From Simkaniaceae bacterium (GTDB lineage: Bacteria > Chlamydiota > Chlamydiia > Chlamydiales > JACRBE01): a DNA stretch of 63,368 nucleotides. The notes beneath the pieces were generated by a model, which was given only the letters and a program-made list of their open reading frames with translations, ran no database searches and was not told the origin of the DNA. The first letter of the stretch is position 1, and each line of letters begins with the position of its first letter. The position numbers and the translations under genes are program-made. The stretch is taken from NCBI GenBank assembly GCA_021734805.1, contig JAIPIG010000007.1, positions 1-63,368 on the forward strand, in the 5' to 3' direction. This document shows, one piece after another, positions 1 to 8,516 of the stretch.

Positions 1-98
1 GGTGGAGCAAAGAGACGAGGAATTGGCAAATGATTAATGAAGTGCTTTTAAATCCGGAAAAATGTAAAACTGAACCCAAGCTGGCGGTAGCTGTGTAA
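1..98 (+). CDS. C-terminal end of an unidentified upstream reading frame
   Basis: A frame is open from the left edge and stops at 96-98, ending in residues EPKLAVAV. Only about 32 residues are visible and I do not recognise them. It lies in a different frame from the HECT-like frame that opens at 91. It may be the tail of a separate gene, or the upstream part of the same gene separated by a frameshift. The visible residues do not resemble the HECT N-lobe, so I favour a separate or unrelated frame. Confidence 0.25.
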   Translation, partial: WSKETRNWQMINEVLLNPEKCKTEPKLAVAV

Positions 99-213
99 AA
101 TTCTAACTTATGCGACAACTACGCTGAAAATCACCGAAAATGACGAAGCCCTAGAAGAAGCAAAAGAAAATCTAAAGCCGTATATCGAAGCTACTGAGGC
201 CTTTCTTGAAGGG

Positions 214-597
214 ATGAGCAGCGAGTTACAAACACTACTTACCACTAAAGGAGCGAAAGAGTTTGCAGAAACGCTTCAAGGATCCCCCGTCTCAATAGAA
301 GCACTTCTAGCATCCATTCGCACGGAAGATACTATTTCTCCTGAAAAGATAGCGTGGATTCGAGAGAGAATTAACTCTTCCGATAAATCATGGCGAGAGA
401 TGTTTGTCTACGCTACCACCGGAAATACCATGCTCTCCCCCGGCGTGCGAATTAACATCTGTCCTTCTGAGCGAGATGTCTTTGAAATACACACTTGCTT
501 TAACTCAATCGCCCTACCAACAGCCCTGATGAGCAAGGAAGATTTTCTCATAGCCTTAGATGTTGTCCTTGCCGAAACAAACTATAACATCGGATAA
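214..597 (+). CDS. HECT-type E3 ubiquitin ligase C-lobe, probably a truncated remnant
   Basis: The 127-aa frame matches the catalytic C-lobe of eukaryotic HECT ubiquitin ligases. Residues 64-77 (FVYATTGNTMLSPG) correspond to the conserved 'FvTGs...P' strand. Residues 93-102 (HTCFNSIALP) are the active-site block, with Cys95 in the position of the ubiquitin-accepting cysteine. The last residues resemble the C-terminal tail of HECT proteins. The same frame is open from 91 and encodes a segment ending in AFLEGM, which matches the junction between the HECT N- and C-lobes, so ATG 214 is probably not the original start. It also has no well-spaced ribosome binding site. A stop at 88-90 cuts the frame, and most of the N-lobe, which binds the E2 enzyme, is not visible in this frame. 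I infer a decayed or frameshifted host-directed effector gene. HECT domains are a eukaryotic family, so transfer from a host is likely. The fold assignment is fairly sure; activity is doubtful. Confidence 0.6.
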   Translation: MSSELQTLLTTKGAKEFAETLQGSPVSIEALLASIRTEDTISPEKIAWIRERINSSDKSWREMFVYATTGNTMLSPGVRINICPSERDVFEIHTCFNSIALPTALMSKEDFLIALDVVLAETNYNIG

Positions 598-628
598 AAA
601 TGCATGGGGACTATCCCGGTATATTCTA

Positions 629-1657
629 TTAATAACTTGATTTATCGAGCTTCACCTTTCCTCTAAAGACCCAATAGATGAAATAGCCATAGGCTAAAAC
701 AAGGGGCACTCCAATTGCTGCGATCGTGAGCGTCACCTCTAGTGTCGTTGCCGAAGACGATGAGTTAAACATCGTTAAACTAAACTGCTCCGGATTGATA
801 GATGAGCGTAAGATATAGGGATACGTACCAATTCCAAAAAGACAAAAGAAAAGCATAATAGCCAGCGATGACGAAAGAAAGGCAAAGCCGTCATTTTTCT
901 TCTTTGCTTGGAGAGGGATATTGATAATAGCCAGCAACATAATGACAGGAACGACGATAAGCCATGGGTGATCAAGAAAACGATGCAGCATATGTCTTGC
1001 CGTATGTGCAGTATCAAGCGTTGCAATCACAAACATTGCAATAAAAAAAGTCATCGAAGGTTTAATCCAATTTCTCAAGCGATCATGCAACTCCCCTTCC
1101 GTCTTCATCAAAAGAAAGATAAGACCGTGCAACATAAATAAAGAGACGGCTAAAAAACCAACAATGACCGAGTAGAGATTAATAAATGCCCAAAAATTAC
1201 CATGAAAGCCCTGATTGCCGTCAATAGGAATCCCAAGAATCAGGTTCCCTAAAACGACACCGGCTCCCCATGTAATCACTAGCGATCCGACAAAAAATAC
1301 GATATCCCAAGCCGACCTCCAAGCCCTGCTTTCGTGTTTGGAGCGAAACTCTATGGCAACGGCCCTTGCAATAATTCCGGCTAAAAAGATCATTAACAGC
1401 GTATAAAAGGATGAAAAGATAGCGGCATAAGCTATCGGGAAACCGGCAAACAAAGCTCCGCCAATAATGACAAGCCAAACTTCATTGCCATCCCAAATGG
1501 GACCGATTGCATTTAAGAAAATTCGCCGATCATAATCTGCTTTTGCAAAGAGATGTAAGCATCCCACACCCAGATCAAATCCATCTAACATCGTATAAAA
1601 AATCACTGAGGCACACAAAACGAGATACCACAAGATTTGCATTGTTGCTAGTTCCAT
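629..1657 (-). CDS. cydB: cytochrome bd ubiquinol oxidase subunit II
   Basis: This 342-aa polytopic membrane protein is subunit II of the cytochrome bd quinol oxidase, which reduces oxygen to water in the inner membrane without pumping protons. The N-terminus has the family pattern, including YTMLDGFDLGVG near residue 21 and GPIWDGNEVW near residue 53. The length is normal for the family. Its ATG overlaps the last base of the cydA stop (TAATG), so the two subunits are translationally coupled. The cydA-cydB order and the neighbouring divergent cdaA match the chlamydial arrangement. Confidence 0.95.
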   Translation of the reverse strand: MELATMQILWYLVLCASVIFYTMLDGFDLGVGCLHLFAKADYDRRIFLNAIGPIWDGNEVWLVIIGGALFAGFPIAYAAIFSSFYTLLMIFLAGIIARAVAIEFRSKHESRAWRSAWDIVFFVGSLVITWGAGVVLGNLILGIPIDGNQGFHGNFWAFINLYSVIVGFLAVSLFMLHGLIFLLMKTEGELHDRLRNWIKPSMTFFIAMFVIATLDTAHTARHMLHRFLDHPWLIVVPVIMLLAIINIPLQAKKKNDGFAFLSSSLAIMLFFCLFGIGTYPYILRSSINPEQFSLTMFNSSSSATTLEVTLTIAAIGVPLVLAYGYFIYWVFRGKVKLDKSSY

Positions 1658-3027
1658 TATTGATTCTCCTTACCTGTAAATGGGGTGCGATAAACGACAT
1701 CTTCTCTCTCTTCAGCCTCCGGACCATGCTTGATTTTGCGGTTGAGTAGGAAAATAAACATGGCAAAGAGAGCTATATATATGCAAATAAACATGATTAA
1801 TGATCCTATCACTTGATTGGCTACAATGGATCGAGAAACCCCTTCCGATGTTCTCAGTACATTATATACAAGCCAAGGTTGACGACCGAGTTCGGCAGTA
1901 AACCATCCTGCCGTATTCGCGATATAGGGAAAAGCAATCGCAAATGTTAAAAGCCACAACAACCATCGCCTCTCTTCCAATTTTTTTCGATAAACAAAAA
2001 TCCAAGCTAAAATGGCCAAAATGGCCATAGCGACCCAGGCATAAATCATAATGTGATAGCTTTGAAATACCATGGAGATATTGGGCCAATTTTTTTGATC
2101 AAACTGATCAAGACCTTGAACCGGTTGTTTAAAGTCGCGAAATGTCAAAAAGCTCAATAAGCCGGGCACTTTAATTCCAACAACCTTTTTCTCTTTTGAG
2201 TCGACAAACCCAAGCAGAGTCATCGGAGTATACTCTTTTGTTTTATATACTCCTTCCATTGCTGCAAGCTTTACGGGTTGGTTTTTTGCGACACCTCTTG
2301 CCGTAACATCCGCCGAAATCAGCTGTAAAATTAAACAAATTGATCCGATAATTAGACCAACTTTTAAAGAAACTTTAGCAAAATCAAGTGAGCGTCTTTT
2401 TAAAAGATAATAGGCTCCAATGCTAATCAATAAAAAAGATCCCGTAATCCAACAACCGATCAACACGTGAGCAAGGCGATCCATTGAAGAAGGGTTGAAA
2501 TAAACTTCCCAAATATTGGTGACAACAGCGCGCGCGCCTCTGCCGGATCCAACAATTTGATAGCCCGTCGGTGTTTGCATCCATGAATTGGCAATCACAA
2601 TCCAAATGGCACTAAAATGGGCACCAAATGTGACAAGGATCGTTGACAAATAGTGAACGCGCGGCTTAACTCTTTCCCAACCAAACAACATAATCCCCAA
2701 AAAACCCGCCTCGAGGAAAAAGGCAAAAATTCCCTCTGCAGCAAGAACAGTTCCGAAGACGTCGCCAACAAATTTAGAATAATCCGCCCAATTATTCCCA
2801 AAAGCAAAGACTTGCACAAACCCTGTTGCAACACCAACAGCAAAGAAAAGAGCAAAGATTTTCGTCCAAAATTGAGCGAGTTTTTTATAAAAATGGTTTT
2901 TAGTTTTCATATACATACCTTCCATGATTACAAGAAGAAGGCCAAGCCCAATGCTCATTGGAGGGAATAAATAATGAAAAGTAATATTAAGCGCAAATTG
3001 AATACGGGAAAGAAAAACAACATCCAT
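1657..3027 (-). CDS. cydA: cytochrome bd ubiquinol oxidase subunit I
   Basis: Subunit I (456 aa) carries the haems and the quinol-binding site of cytochrome bd oxidase. Visible landmarks are the N-terminal helix with the NITFHYLF haem-ligand region, the block around residues 95-110 with conserved acidic residues in FAFFLEAGF, the Q-loop segment with [10 protein letters not shown], and the signature [10 protein letters not shown] near residue 380. The Q-loop is the short type. It is first in a two-gene operon with cydB and is divergent from cdaA across a 248-bp AT-rich gap that must hold both promoters. I saw no single convincing promoter there. A high-affinity oxidase suits life at low oxygen inside host cells. 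Confidence 0.95.
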   Translation of the reverse strand: MDVVFLSRIQFALNITFHYLFPPMSIGLGLLLVIMEGMYMKTKNHFYKKLAQFWTKIFALFFAVGVATGFVQVFAFGNNWADYSKFVGDVFGTVLAAEGIFAFFLEAGFLGIMLFGWERVKPRVHYLSTILVTFGAHFSAIWIVIANSWMQTPTGYQIVGSGRGARAVVTNIWEVYFNPSSMDRLAHVLIGCWITGSFLLISIGAYYLLKRRSLDFAKVSLKVGLIIGSICLILQLISADVTARGVAKNQPVKLAAMEGVYKTKEYTPMTLLGFVDSKEKKVVGIKVPGLLSFLTFRDFKQPVQGLDQFDQKNWPNISMVFQSYHIMIYAWVAMAILAILAWIFVYRKKLEERRWLLWLLTFAIAFPYIANTAGWFTAELGRQPWLVYNVLRTSEGVSRSIVANQVIGSLIMFICIYIALFAMFIFLLNRKIKHGPEAEEREDVVYRTPFTGKENQ

Positions 3028-3275
3028 GGAAAAATACCCGGGTCATTAAAAAATTAATATATACATCCTAATAATTTTTATAATTTTGTCAATAAATTGC
3101 TTTGCTTTACAAATGAGAATTTTTGTTTCAATAAATTGAAATTAAACAACTTACATAAAATTAATCATCTTCCAAAAGGGTTGTTTATGATTTTTCCTTG
3201 TGAATTTTTATTTTCTAGATTGATTTTTCCTGCGTCTTAGTTAAAAATGAGGAAAACTCTGTTGAAAAATAACGC

Positions 3276-4076
3276 ATGTTGCATTTTTATTACCTCATTA
3301 CCCCGATTATTGAAGTCGTGATCATAGCGGTCATGCTCAATTACCTTCTTTCCTTTTTCTGGAATACCCGCTCAATGGATTTGATGTTAGGTCTATTGGC
3401 CTTTCTATTCATCTTCGCCCTTTCCTCACTGCTTAATTTCCCTATTCTGCATAAAATCATGCTTCTTATGGCCAATGTTGCGGTGATTGGAATATTGATT
3501 ATTTTTCAACCCGAACTGCGCGTTGCGCTCTCGAAATTAAGCTGGAAAGGAAAACGCACAAGAGAAATTAATGAATTCGACACCTTTTTAGAAAACTTGG
3601 CAACCTCGACATATCGCCTTGCAGATAAGAGCATTGGAGCTCTTATTGTGATTGAAAATGAAGACAACTTAAATGAATACTCACAAAAAGCCGTTCTTCT
3701 AAGCGCTAAGTTCTCATCAGAGCTTCTCGAATCCATCTTTATGACCACAACGCCTTTACATGATGGGGCTGTCATCATTAGCAATGATCAAATTGTAGCT
3801 GCATCAGTTATTTTACCCCTTGCCGAAAACACACCCCATCTTTCAAAATCGATGGGAACACGCCACCGCGCCGGACTCGGAATTAGTCAACTCTCCGATG
3901 CATTAATTATCGTTGTTTCCGAAGAGACGGGAAAAGTATCGATTGCACGTGATGGAATGATGACGAGGGGAATAAAAATCGATCGCTTTAAAGGAATACT
4001 CCGCAGTATATTTAACCCATCACCCCAAAAAATAAAAAAAGCTCGTTTCAATTTTGCGAGTTGGTTTAGACGATGA
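3276..4076 (+). CDS. cdaA: membrane diadenylate cyclase (c-di-AMP synthase)
   Basis: This 266-aa protein has about three N-terminal membrane helices (residues 7-80) followed by a DAC domain that condenses two ATP into cyclic di-AMP. Both catalytic motifs are present: DGA at 163-165 and GTRHRAG at 194-200. It corresponds to the chlamydial DacA/YbbP protein. c-di-AMP controls potassium and cell-wall homeostasis in other bacteria, and chlamydial c-di-AMP is known to trigger host STING. The stop overlaps the next ATG by 4 bp, starting an envelope operon of five genes. The ATG at 3276 has only a weak ribosome binding site, but it gives the expected membrane start. Confidence 0.93.
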   Translation: MLHFYYLITPIIEVVIIAVMLNYLLSFFWNTRSMDLMLGLLAFLFIFALSSLLNFPILHKIMLLMANVAVIGILIIFQPELRVALSKLSWKGKRTREINEFDTFLENLATSTYRLADKSIGALIVIENEDNLNEYSQKAVLLSAKFSSELLESIFMTTTPLHDGAVIISNDQIVAASVILPLAENTPHLSKSMGTRHRAGLGISQLSDALIIVVSEETGKVSIARDGMMTRGIKIDRFKGILRSIFNPSPQKIKKARFNFASWFRR

Positions 4077-5323
4077 AAACGTTTTTAATAAACTTCCTTG
4101 TAAACAATTGGCCGAGAAAACTGATTGCGCTCATCCTAGCAATTTTTATTTGGTTTGTCGTTGATAATACCCTGACAACCGTTAAAACTCTCAGCAATGT
4201 CAATGTCCGAATTATTAATGTCCCTCAAGGCAAAACAATTGAGGGAATCCAATCGGATGGGATTATGAGCAAAAAAATAACCCTGACCTTAACCGGAAAA
4301 AAGACCGTCTTGGAACGCCTTTCCTCAAACGACTTAGAAATTGTCATTGATGCTGCAAACAGAACTAAGAATGAATGGGTTACAACAATTACCAAAACAA
4401 ATATCGTTTCATTAAATCCGGATATCAATCTCCAAAAAGGAGTAAGTAAAATATCCCTCAAAAACTATATTGTTAAGATGTCCCCCTTAGCTACGGTGAA
4501 GGTTCCCGTCTTTATCACCCAACCTATTGGAGAAGCTCCAAGGGGATACCGTTTTTTAGATGTATGGCCCTATCAACTCTACTTAACAGTGAGCGGCCCT
4601 GAATCGACTGTTGCCAAACTTAAAACGCGAGGCGTTAAGCTCACCTTTAACCTCAATGATATTTCAAAAGCCGAACTCGACAATCTGCAGTCAAGCACTA
4701 CGAGTAAAACTAAAGATGTTGTGAGTTTTTTCATTCCCAAGGAGTGGAAACAGATTTATCTTCCCTCTATATCCGAGAAACCGATTCAAATCGATGATCC
4801 GGATGCCAACTATTTGCGCATTGATTTTATTCGCTCTGAACTCCTTCCAATTAGCAACGCCATTCCACTCTCTCTTTTTTCTTCCCCTATGACGAGATCG
4901 AATGCCAATATTCAAACAATGAAATTTTCAGGCCCTTTGATTTCAACCTCTCCCACTCAAATGCCCGTTCTTAACTTGCCTCTTTATGCAAAAGGGGCAA
5001 ATGACGTGTTCATTGAAGTCGTGAAAAATATGATGGAAATTGTCGTTATTTATCCACCGGCCGAAAACAACAAGCTCAATTGGAGCGTTCAATTCATCAA
5101 CCCCAAAGAACTCGAAGATCGCTATGTTAGCATCGTTCTCTCCGACGTCTCCGACAAAGAAATTAGAGAGCTACAACCCGAGCTTCGACAGAAATATTTA
5201 AGGAATCGCTTTAGAAATTACATGAATCGTTTCCAACTTTTTAGGTCAGATGATAAACTGTTGGAATTATCATTTGAGTTAAACGGAAATCAAATCGTAG
5301 TTTCAGAGGAAAATGGTTCCTGA
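4073..5323 (+). CDS. cdaR: YbbR-domain regulator of diadenylate cyclase
   Basis: The 416-aa protein has a single N-terminal membrane anchor (residues about 15-32, IALILAIFIWFVVD), followed by extracytoplasmic YbbR-type beta repeats (for example the segments around 45-130, 140-220 and later). YbbR/CdaR proteins bind the CdaA membrane cyclase and modulate c-di-AMP output. Its position directly after cdaA with a 4-bp ATGA overlap supports this partnership. It is longer than three-repeat versions only in its C-terminal part, where I recognise no extra domain. The next gene starts inside its last codons. Confidence 0.85.
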   Translation: MKTFLINFLVNNWPRKLIALILAIFIWFVVDNTLTTVKTLSNVNVRIINVPQGKTIEGIQSDGIMSKKITLTLTGKKTVLERLSSNDLEIVIDAANRTKNEWVTTITKTNIVSLNPDINLQKGVSKISLKNYIVKMSPLATVKVPVFITQPIGEAPRGYRFLDVWPYQLYLTVSGPESTVAKLKTRGVKLTFNLNDISKAELDNLQSSTTSKTKDVVSFFIPKEWKQIYLPSISEKPIQIDDPDANYLRIDFIRSELLPISNAIPLSLFSSPMTRSNANIQTMKFSGPLISTSPTQMPVLNLPLYAKGANDVFIEVVKNMMEIVVIYPPAENNKLNWSVQFINPKELEDRYVSIVLSDVSDKEIRELQPELRQKYLRNRFRNYMNRFQLFRSDDKLLELSFELNGNQIVVSEENGS

Positions 5324-6470
5324 TCATCGGCAATCTCTTAAAGTTTGCTTTTTAAAACGTCATCTCAATTTATTGGGAGGACTCGAAAAATACTCTCGTT
5401 ATCTAGTCAACGCTTTTGCGGCTCGAGGATATGAAGTTTCATTTCTTTGTTCGAATAAGGAGTTCAACCGTCCTCTTGATGATCAGGTTCAAATTATTCC
5501 TGTCAATCCCCCACTCCTTTTCCCTTTGAATCCTATTCAATCTTTTGATAAGGCCTGCCAAAACTGGCTTAAATCCCATCCTATGGATATTATTTTCGGT
5601 CTCGACCGGACAAGCCATCAAACACACATTCGCGCGGGAAACGGCTCTCATCGAGCTTTTATCGATCGCCGCAAACAAATTGATTCGTGGATCAAACAAA
5701 AGACCTATTTTCTTAATCCTACCCACAAAGCCATCTTAGATATCGAACAGGCATCTTTTGAAAACCCCTCACTGAAAAAACTGTTCACCAATTCATCCAT
5801 GGTAAAAGATGAAATCCTTCAATACTACTCGATTGATCCCCATAAGATTGAAGTGATTCATAACGGCGTGGAGCACCGGCAAATGGAGCCCTATTTTTCC
5901 CATTTTGAAGAGACAAAAGAAAATTTGCTCAAAGAGCTCAACCAACCCAAAGATATTCACCACCTTTTATTTATCGGTAATGGCTACTTCCGCAAAGGAC
6001 TTATTCCCCTTCTTAAAGCCCTCGCCTTATTAAAAGAGATGCCTTTTCACCTCTATGTGATTGGAAAAGAAAAAAACACCCCCTATTTTCGGAAGGAGGC
6101 CCACTCTTTAGGCTTATCAAAGCATGTTTCATTTTTGGGATCGCAGCCCGATATCATGAAATTTTATGCTCTGTCCGATACGCTCATCATCCCCTCATAT
6201 TACGACCCATTTGCCAATGTCACAGTTGAAGCTCTCGCGATGGGTGTTTACGTCATTTCCTCTCCATTCAATGGGGGATCAGAAGTTTTAACGGCAGCAA
6301 ATGGCCGGATTATCCCTTCCCTCTTTGACATCGATTCATTCGCCGAAATCTTGGAAAACCGCCTTTTGGAAAGAAAAACTTTTTCAACAGCGCTTCCTAT
6401 TCGAGAAAGCATAAAACACTTGGATTTTACAACCCAACTCAATAAAATGATTGATGCATGTCTAGAGTAA
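5313..6470 (+). CDS. GT4-family glycosyltransferase, WaaG-like
   Basis: This 385-aa protein has the two Rossmann domains of GT-B glycosyltransferases. The N-terminal domain begins with a GGLEKYSRYL acceptor-side motif near residue 22. The C-terminal GT4 domain carries LFIGNGYFRKGL (about 226-237) and the nucleotide-sugar block with EALAMG near residue 306. The overall pattern resembles lipopolysaccharide glucosyltransferase WaaG, so it probably adds a core sugar to lipooligosaccharide. ATG 5313 lies 4 bp after AGAGGA and 11 bp inside cdaR. The next gene is a lipid A acyltransferase, which supports a role in LOS assembly. The exact sugar and acceptor cannot be read from the sequence. Confidence 0.8.
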   Translation: MVPDHRQSLKVCFLKRHLNLLGGLEKYSRYLVNAFAARGYEVSFLCSNKEFNRPLDDQVQIIPVNPPLLFPLNPIQSFDKACQNWLKSHPMDIIFGLDRTSHQTHIRAGNGSHRAFIDRRKQIDSWIKQKTYFLNPTHKAILDIEQASFENPSLKKLFTNSSMVKDEILQYYSIDPHKIEVIHNGVEHRQMEPYFSHFEETKENLLKELNQPKDIHHLLFIGNGYFRKGLIPLLKALALLKEMPFHLYVIGKEKNTPYFRKEAHSLGLSKHVSFLGSQPDIMKFYALSDTLIIPSYYDPFANVTVEALAMGVYVISSPFNGGSEVLTAANGRIIPSLFDIDSFAEILENRLLERKTFSTALPIRESIKHLDFTTQLNKMIDACLE

Positions 6471-7795
6471 ATCAATACCGATTTTCGTTTCTCCTTATCC
6501 GTCAATTTGCACGCTTCCTCAGTTATTTACCTTATCCCATGATCCATTTACTTGGAAAGGGCATCGGCCGCTCTATCTATTATCTCTTCCCTACCCTTCG
6601 CAAAACGGCTCTTATCAATTTATCTCATGCTGTCGCGCTGCATTTAAACAAAGAGCAAAAAATTAAAATCGCCAAGGAATCTTTTGAAAGCTTGGCTATT
6701 ACATGTCTGGAGTATGGCAAGTTTGAGCGAGACCGCCACTTACAGCGCCGTTTCATTTGTGAAAATCCCGCATATGCTCAAAAACTGATCGATGAGGGCC
6801 AGGGCATTATCTTTTTTTGCGCTCACCAAGCCAATTGGGAAGCTCTATTTTTAGAAGGGACGACTCGAATGCCGGGAGCTGCCATTGGCAATGAGCTAAA
6901 AAACCCGTTTCTCTCTCATTGGATACGCTCTATCCGAGAACGTTTCGGCGGCCGCATTATTTCGCCAAAAGATGCCGTTAAAGAAGGGATGCGCACTCTA
7001 AAGACCGGTAAATTTTTAGGACTTGTTGGGGATCAAGCCCTCCCCTCCGGAGGATTTCAATCCCCCTTTTTGGGAACCCCCGCATGGACTTCACCCCTTC
7101 CGGCTATTTTAAGTTATAAAATGAAATGCCCCATTATCTTTGCATCAATTACGCGCAAAAAAACCCGCTACTTTATCCACTATTCGGATCCCATTTGGCC
7201 CAATGCGGATGCCTCTCTCTCAAATGAAGTCGATCGCTTGATGAGGCAAACCCTTTCATTGCTTGAAGAAAGCATTGCAAAGCACCCTTCCGAATGGATG
7301 TGGCTTCACAATCGATGGAAACAAGAAACACCCGATACGGTTTATTACCGATTTCGCCATGAAACTATTACAATTATTATGCCTCTTGATGAGGCACTTT
7401 ATGACCGCTTTTCCCCTCTCATCGAGTTGTTTCAAGAGATCTATCCCAATGCATTTTTAAAGCTATTTGTCCCTAAAAACTCTTTTGAAGGAAAATTTCA
7501 CGGCACTGTTATAGAATATGCCAAAGAAAGTGATTTATATTCAGAAGATCTCAATGCGAAACTTGTTTTTCACTTTACCCATTATCAAAAACTTAAAAAA
7601 TATTATAAAAAACAGGGTGCATTGGATGTTTTATCTTACTCCGATTTAGAAAAAATCGCTTTTGAAAACCAAGAAATAGTAAGTGATGAACCAAAAACTA
7701 TTTTAATTAAAGCGATTTGTCGACCACAATATTTTATAAAAGCGGAAGAGATGCATTTTCTCACCCCCTCTGACAACTTAAACGTTTTAGGTTAA
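6458..7795 (+). CDS. lpxL: Kdo2-lipid A late acyltransferase family (LpxL/HtrB)
   Basis: The protein (445 aa) belongs to the LpxL/HtrB membrane-associated lysophospholipid acyltransferases that add secondary acyl chains to lipid A. An N-terminal hydrophobic region anchors it. The catalytic HX4(D/E) motif is HQANWE with His near residue 123, and GDQALPSGG near residue 192 matches the second family block. The conserved ending WMWLHNRWKQ lies near residue 285. About 150 residues follow that are absent from proteobacterial LpxL; long C-terminal extensions occur in chlamydial HtrB. It overlaps the preceding glycosyltransferase by 13 bp, so the two are probably co-translated. Confidence 0.9.
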   Translation: MSRVNQYRFSFLLIRQFARFLSYLPYPMIHLLGKGIGRSIYYLFPTLRKTALINLSHAVALHLNKEQKIKIAKESFESLAITCLEYGKFERDRHLQRRFICENPAYAQKLIDEGQGIIFFCAHQANWEALFLEGTTRMPGAAIGNELKNPFLSHWIRSIRERFGGRIISPKDAVKEGMRTLKTGKFLGLVGDQALPSGGFQSPFLGTPAWTSPLPAILSYKMKCPIIFASITRKKTRYFIHYSDPIWPNADASLSNEVDRLMRQTLSLLEESIAKHPSEWMWLHNRWKQETPDTVYYRFRHETITIIMPLDEALYDRFSPLIELFQEIYPNAFLKLFVPKNSFEGKFHGTVIEYAKESDLYSEDLNAKLVFHFTHYQKLKKYYKKQGALDVLSYSDLEKIAFENQEIVSDEPKTILIKAICRPQYFIKAEEMHFLTPSDNLNVLG

Positions 7796-7796
7796 T

Positions 7797-8516
7797 ATGC
7801 CCCATATGCGCTTTTTTATCGATGCCCCCTTAACGACTGCAGACGTTGAGCTCAGCGGTGAGGAATTTTTTCACTTGAAAAAAGTGATGCGCGCTGACAA
7901 GGGCTCATCTGTCGAACTCATTAACGGCAAAGGCTCTCTTGCACAAGGAATCATCTATTCTTTAGAAAAATCCCATGCACTCATCAAGATCACAACACAT
8001 GTCTTCTCTCCTAAGCCCAAACAATCGATTATTCTCTATCAAGCGATGCCTAAACTCCCCCACCTCCATCTCATTATTGAAAAATGCACGGAGCTTGGAG
8101 TGGATGAAATTGTTTTATTTGATTCCTCCCACTCCGAAAAAAAGGGGCTCTCTCGCCAACAACAAGAGAGGATCGAGCATATCACTATTGCAGCGATTAA
8201 ACAATCCGGAAGGCTTTATCTCCCTAAAGTTCAAGAAGGTTCACTAAAAGAGCTTCCAAAAAACGGCCATTGTTTTTATGGCGATATTGGCAGCCGTGAG
8301 AAACTAACTCAATCTATTGAAAAAAGCGAACTCACCCAAGATCTCGTTTTTATTAATGGACCGGAAAAAGGTTTTTCTAAAGCAGATTTAAGCGATTTGA
8401 AACAACACAATGCCATCGGAATCAGTTTGTCTGACAATATTCTCCGTACAGAAACGGCAGCTATTTTTGCAGTTGGCCTTCTCGCACTATCCATAGTTTA
8501 CCCAAGAGGGGGATGA
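7797..8516 (+). CDS. rsmE: 16S rRNA (uracil-1498 N3)-methyltransferase
   Basis: RsmE (239 aa) methylates U1498 of 16S rRNA using S-adenosylmethionine. The N-terminal PUA-like domain is followed by a SPOUT knot domain with GPEKGF near residue 190 and SLSDNILRTETA near residue 215, the family's SAM-binding knot. The start can be ATG 7797 or the ATG three codons later (MRFFID), which is the more usual N-terminus. It lies one base after the lpxL stop and is the last gene of the operon. Its 3' end overlaps the convergent pyruvate kinase gene by 19 bp, leaving no room for a separate terminator. Confidence 0.92.
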   Translation: MPHMRFFIDAPLTTADVELSGEEFFHLKKVMRADKGSSVELINGKGSLAQGIIYSLEKSHALIKITTHVFSPKPKQSIILYQAMPKLPHLHLIIEKCTELGVDEIVLFDSSHSEKKGLSRQQQERIEHITIAAIKQSGRLYLPKVQEGSLKELPKNGHCFYGDIGSREKLTQSIEKSELTQDLVFINGPEKGFSKADLSDLKQHNAIGISLSDNILRTETAAIFAVGLLALSIVYPRGG

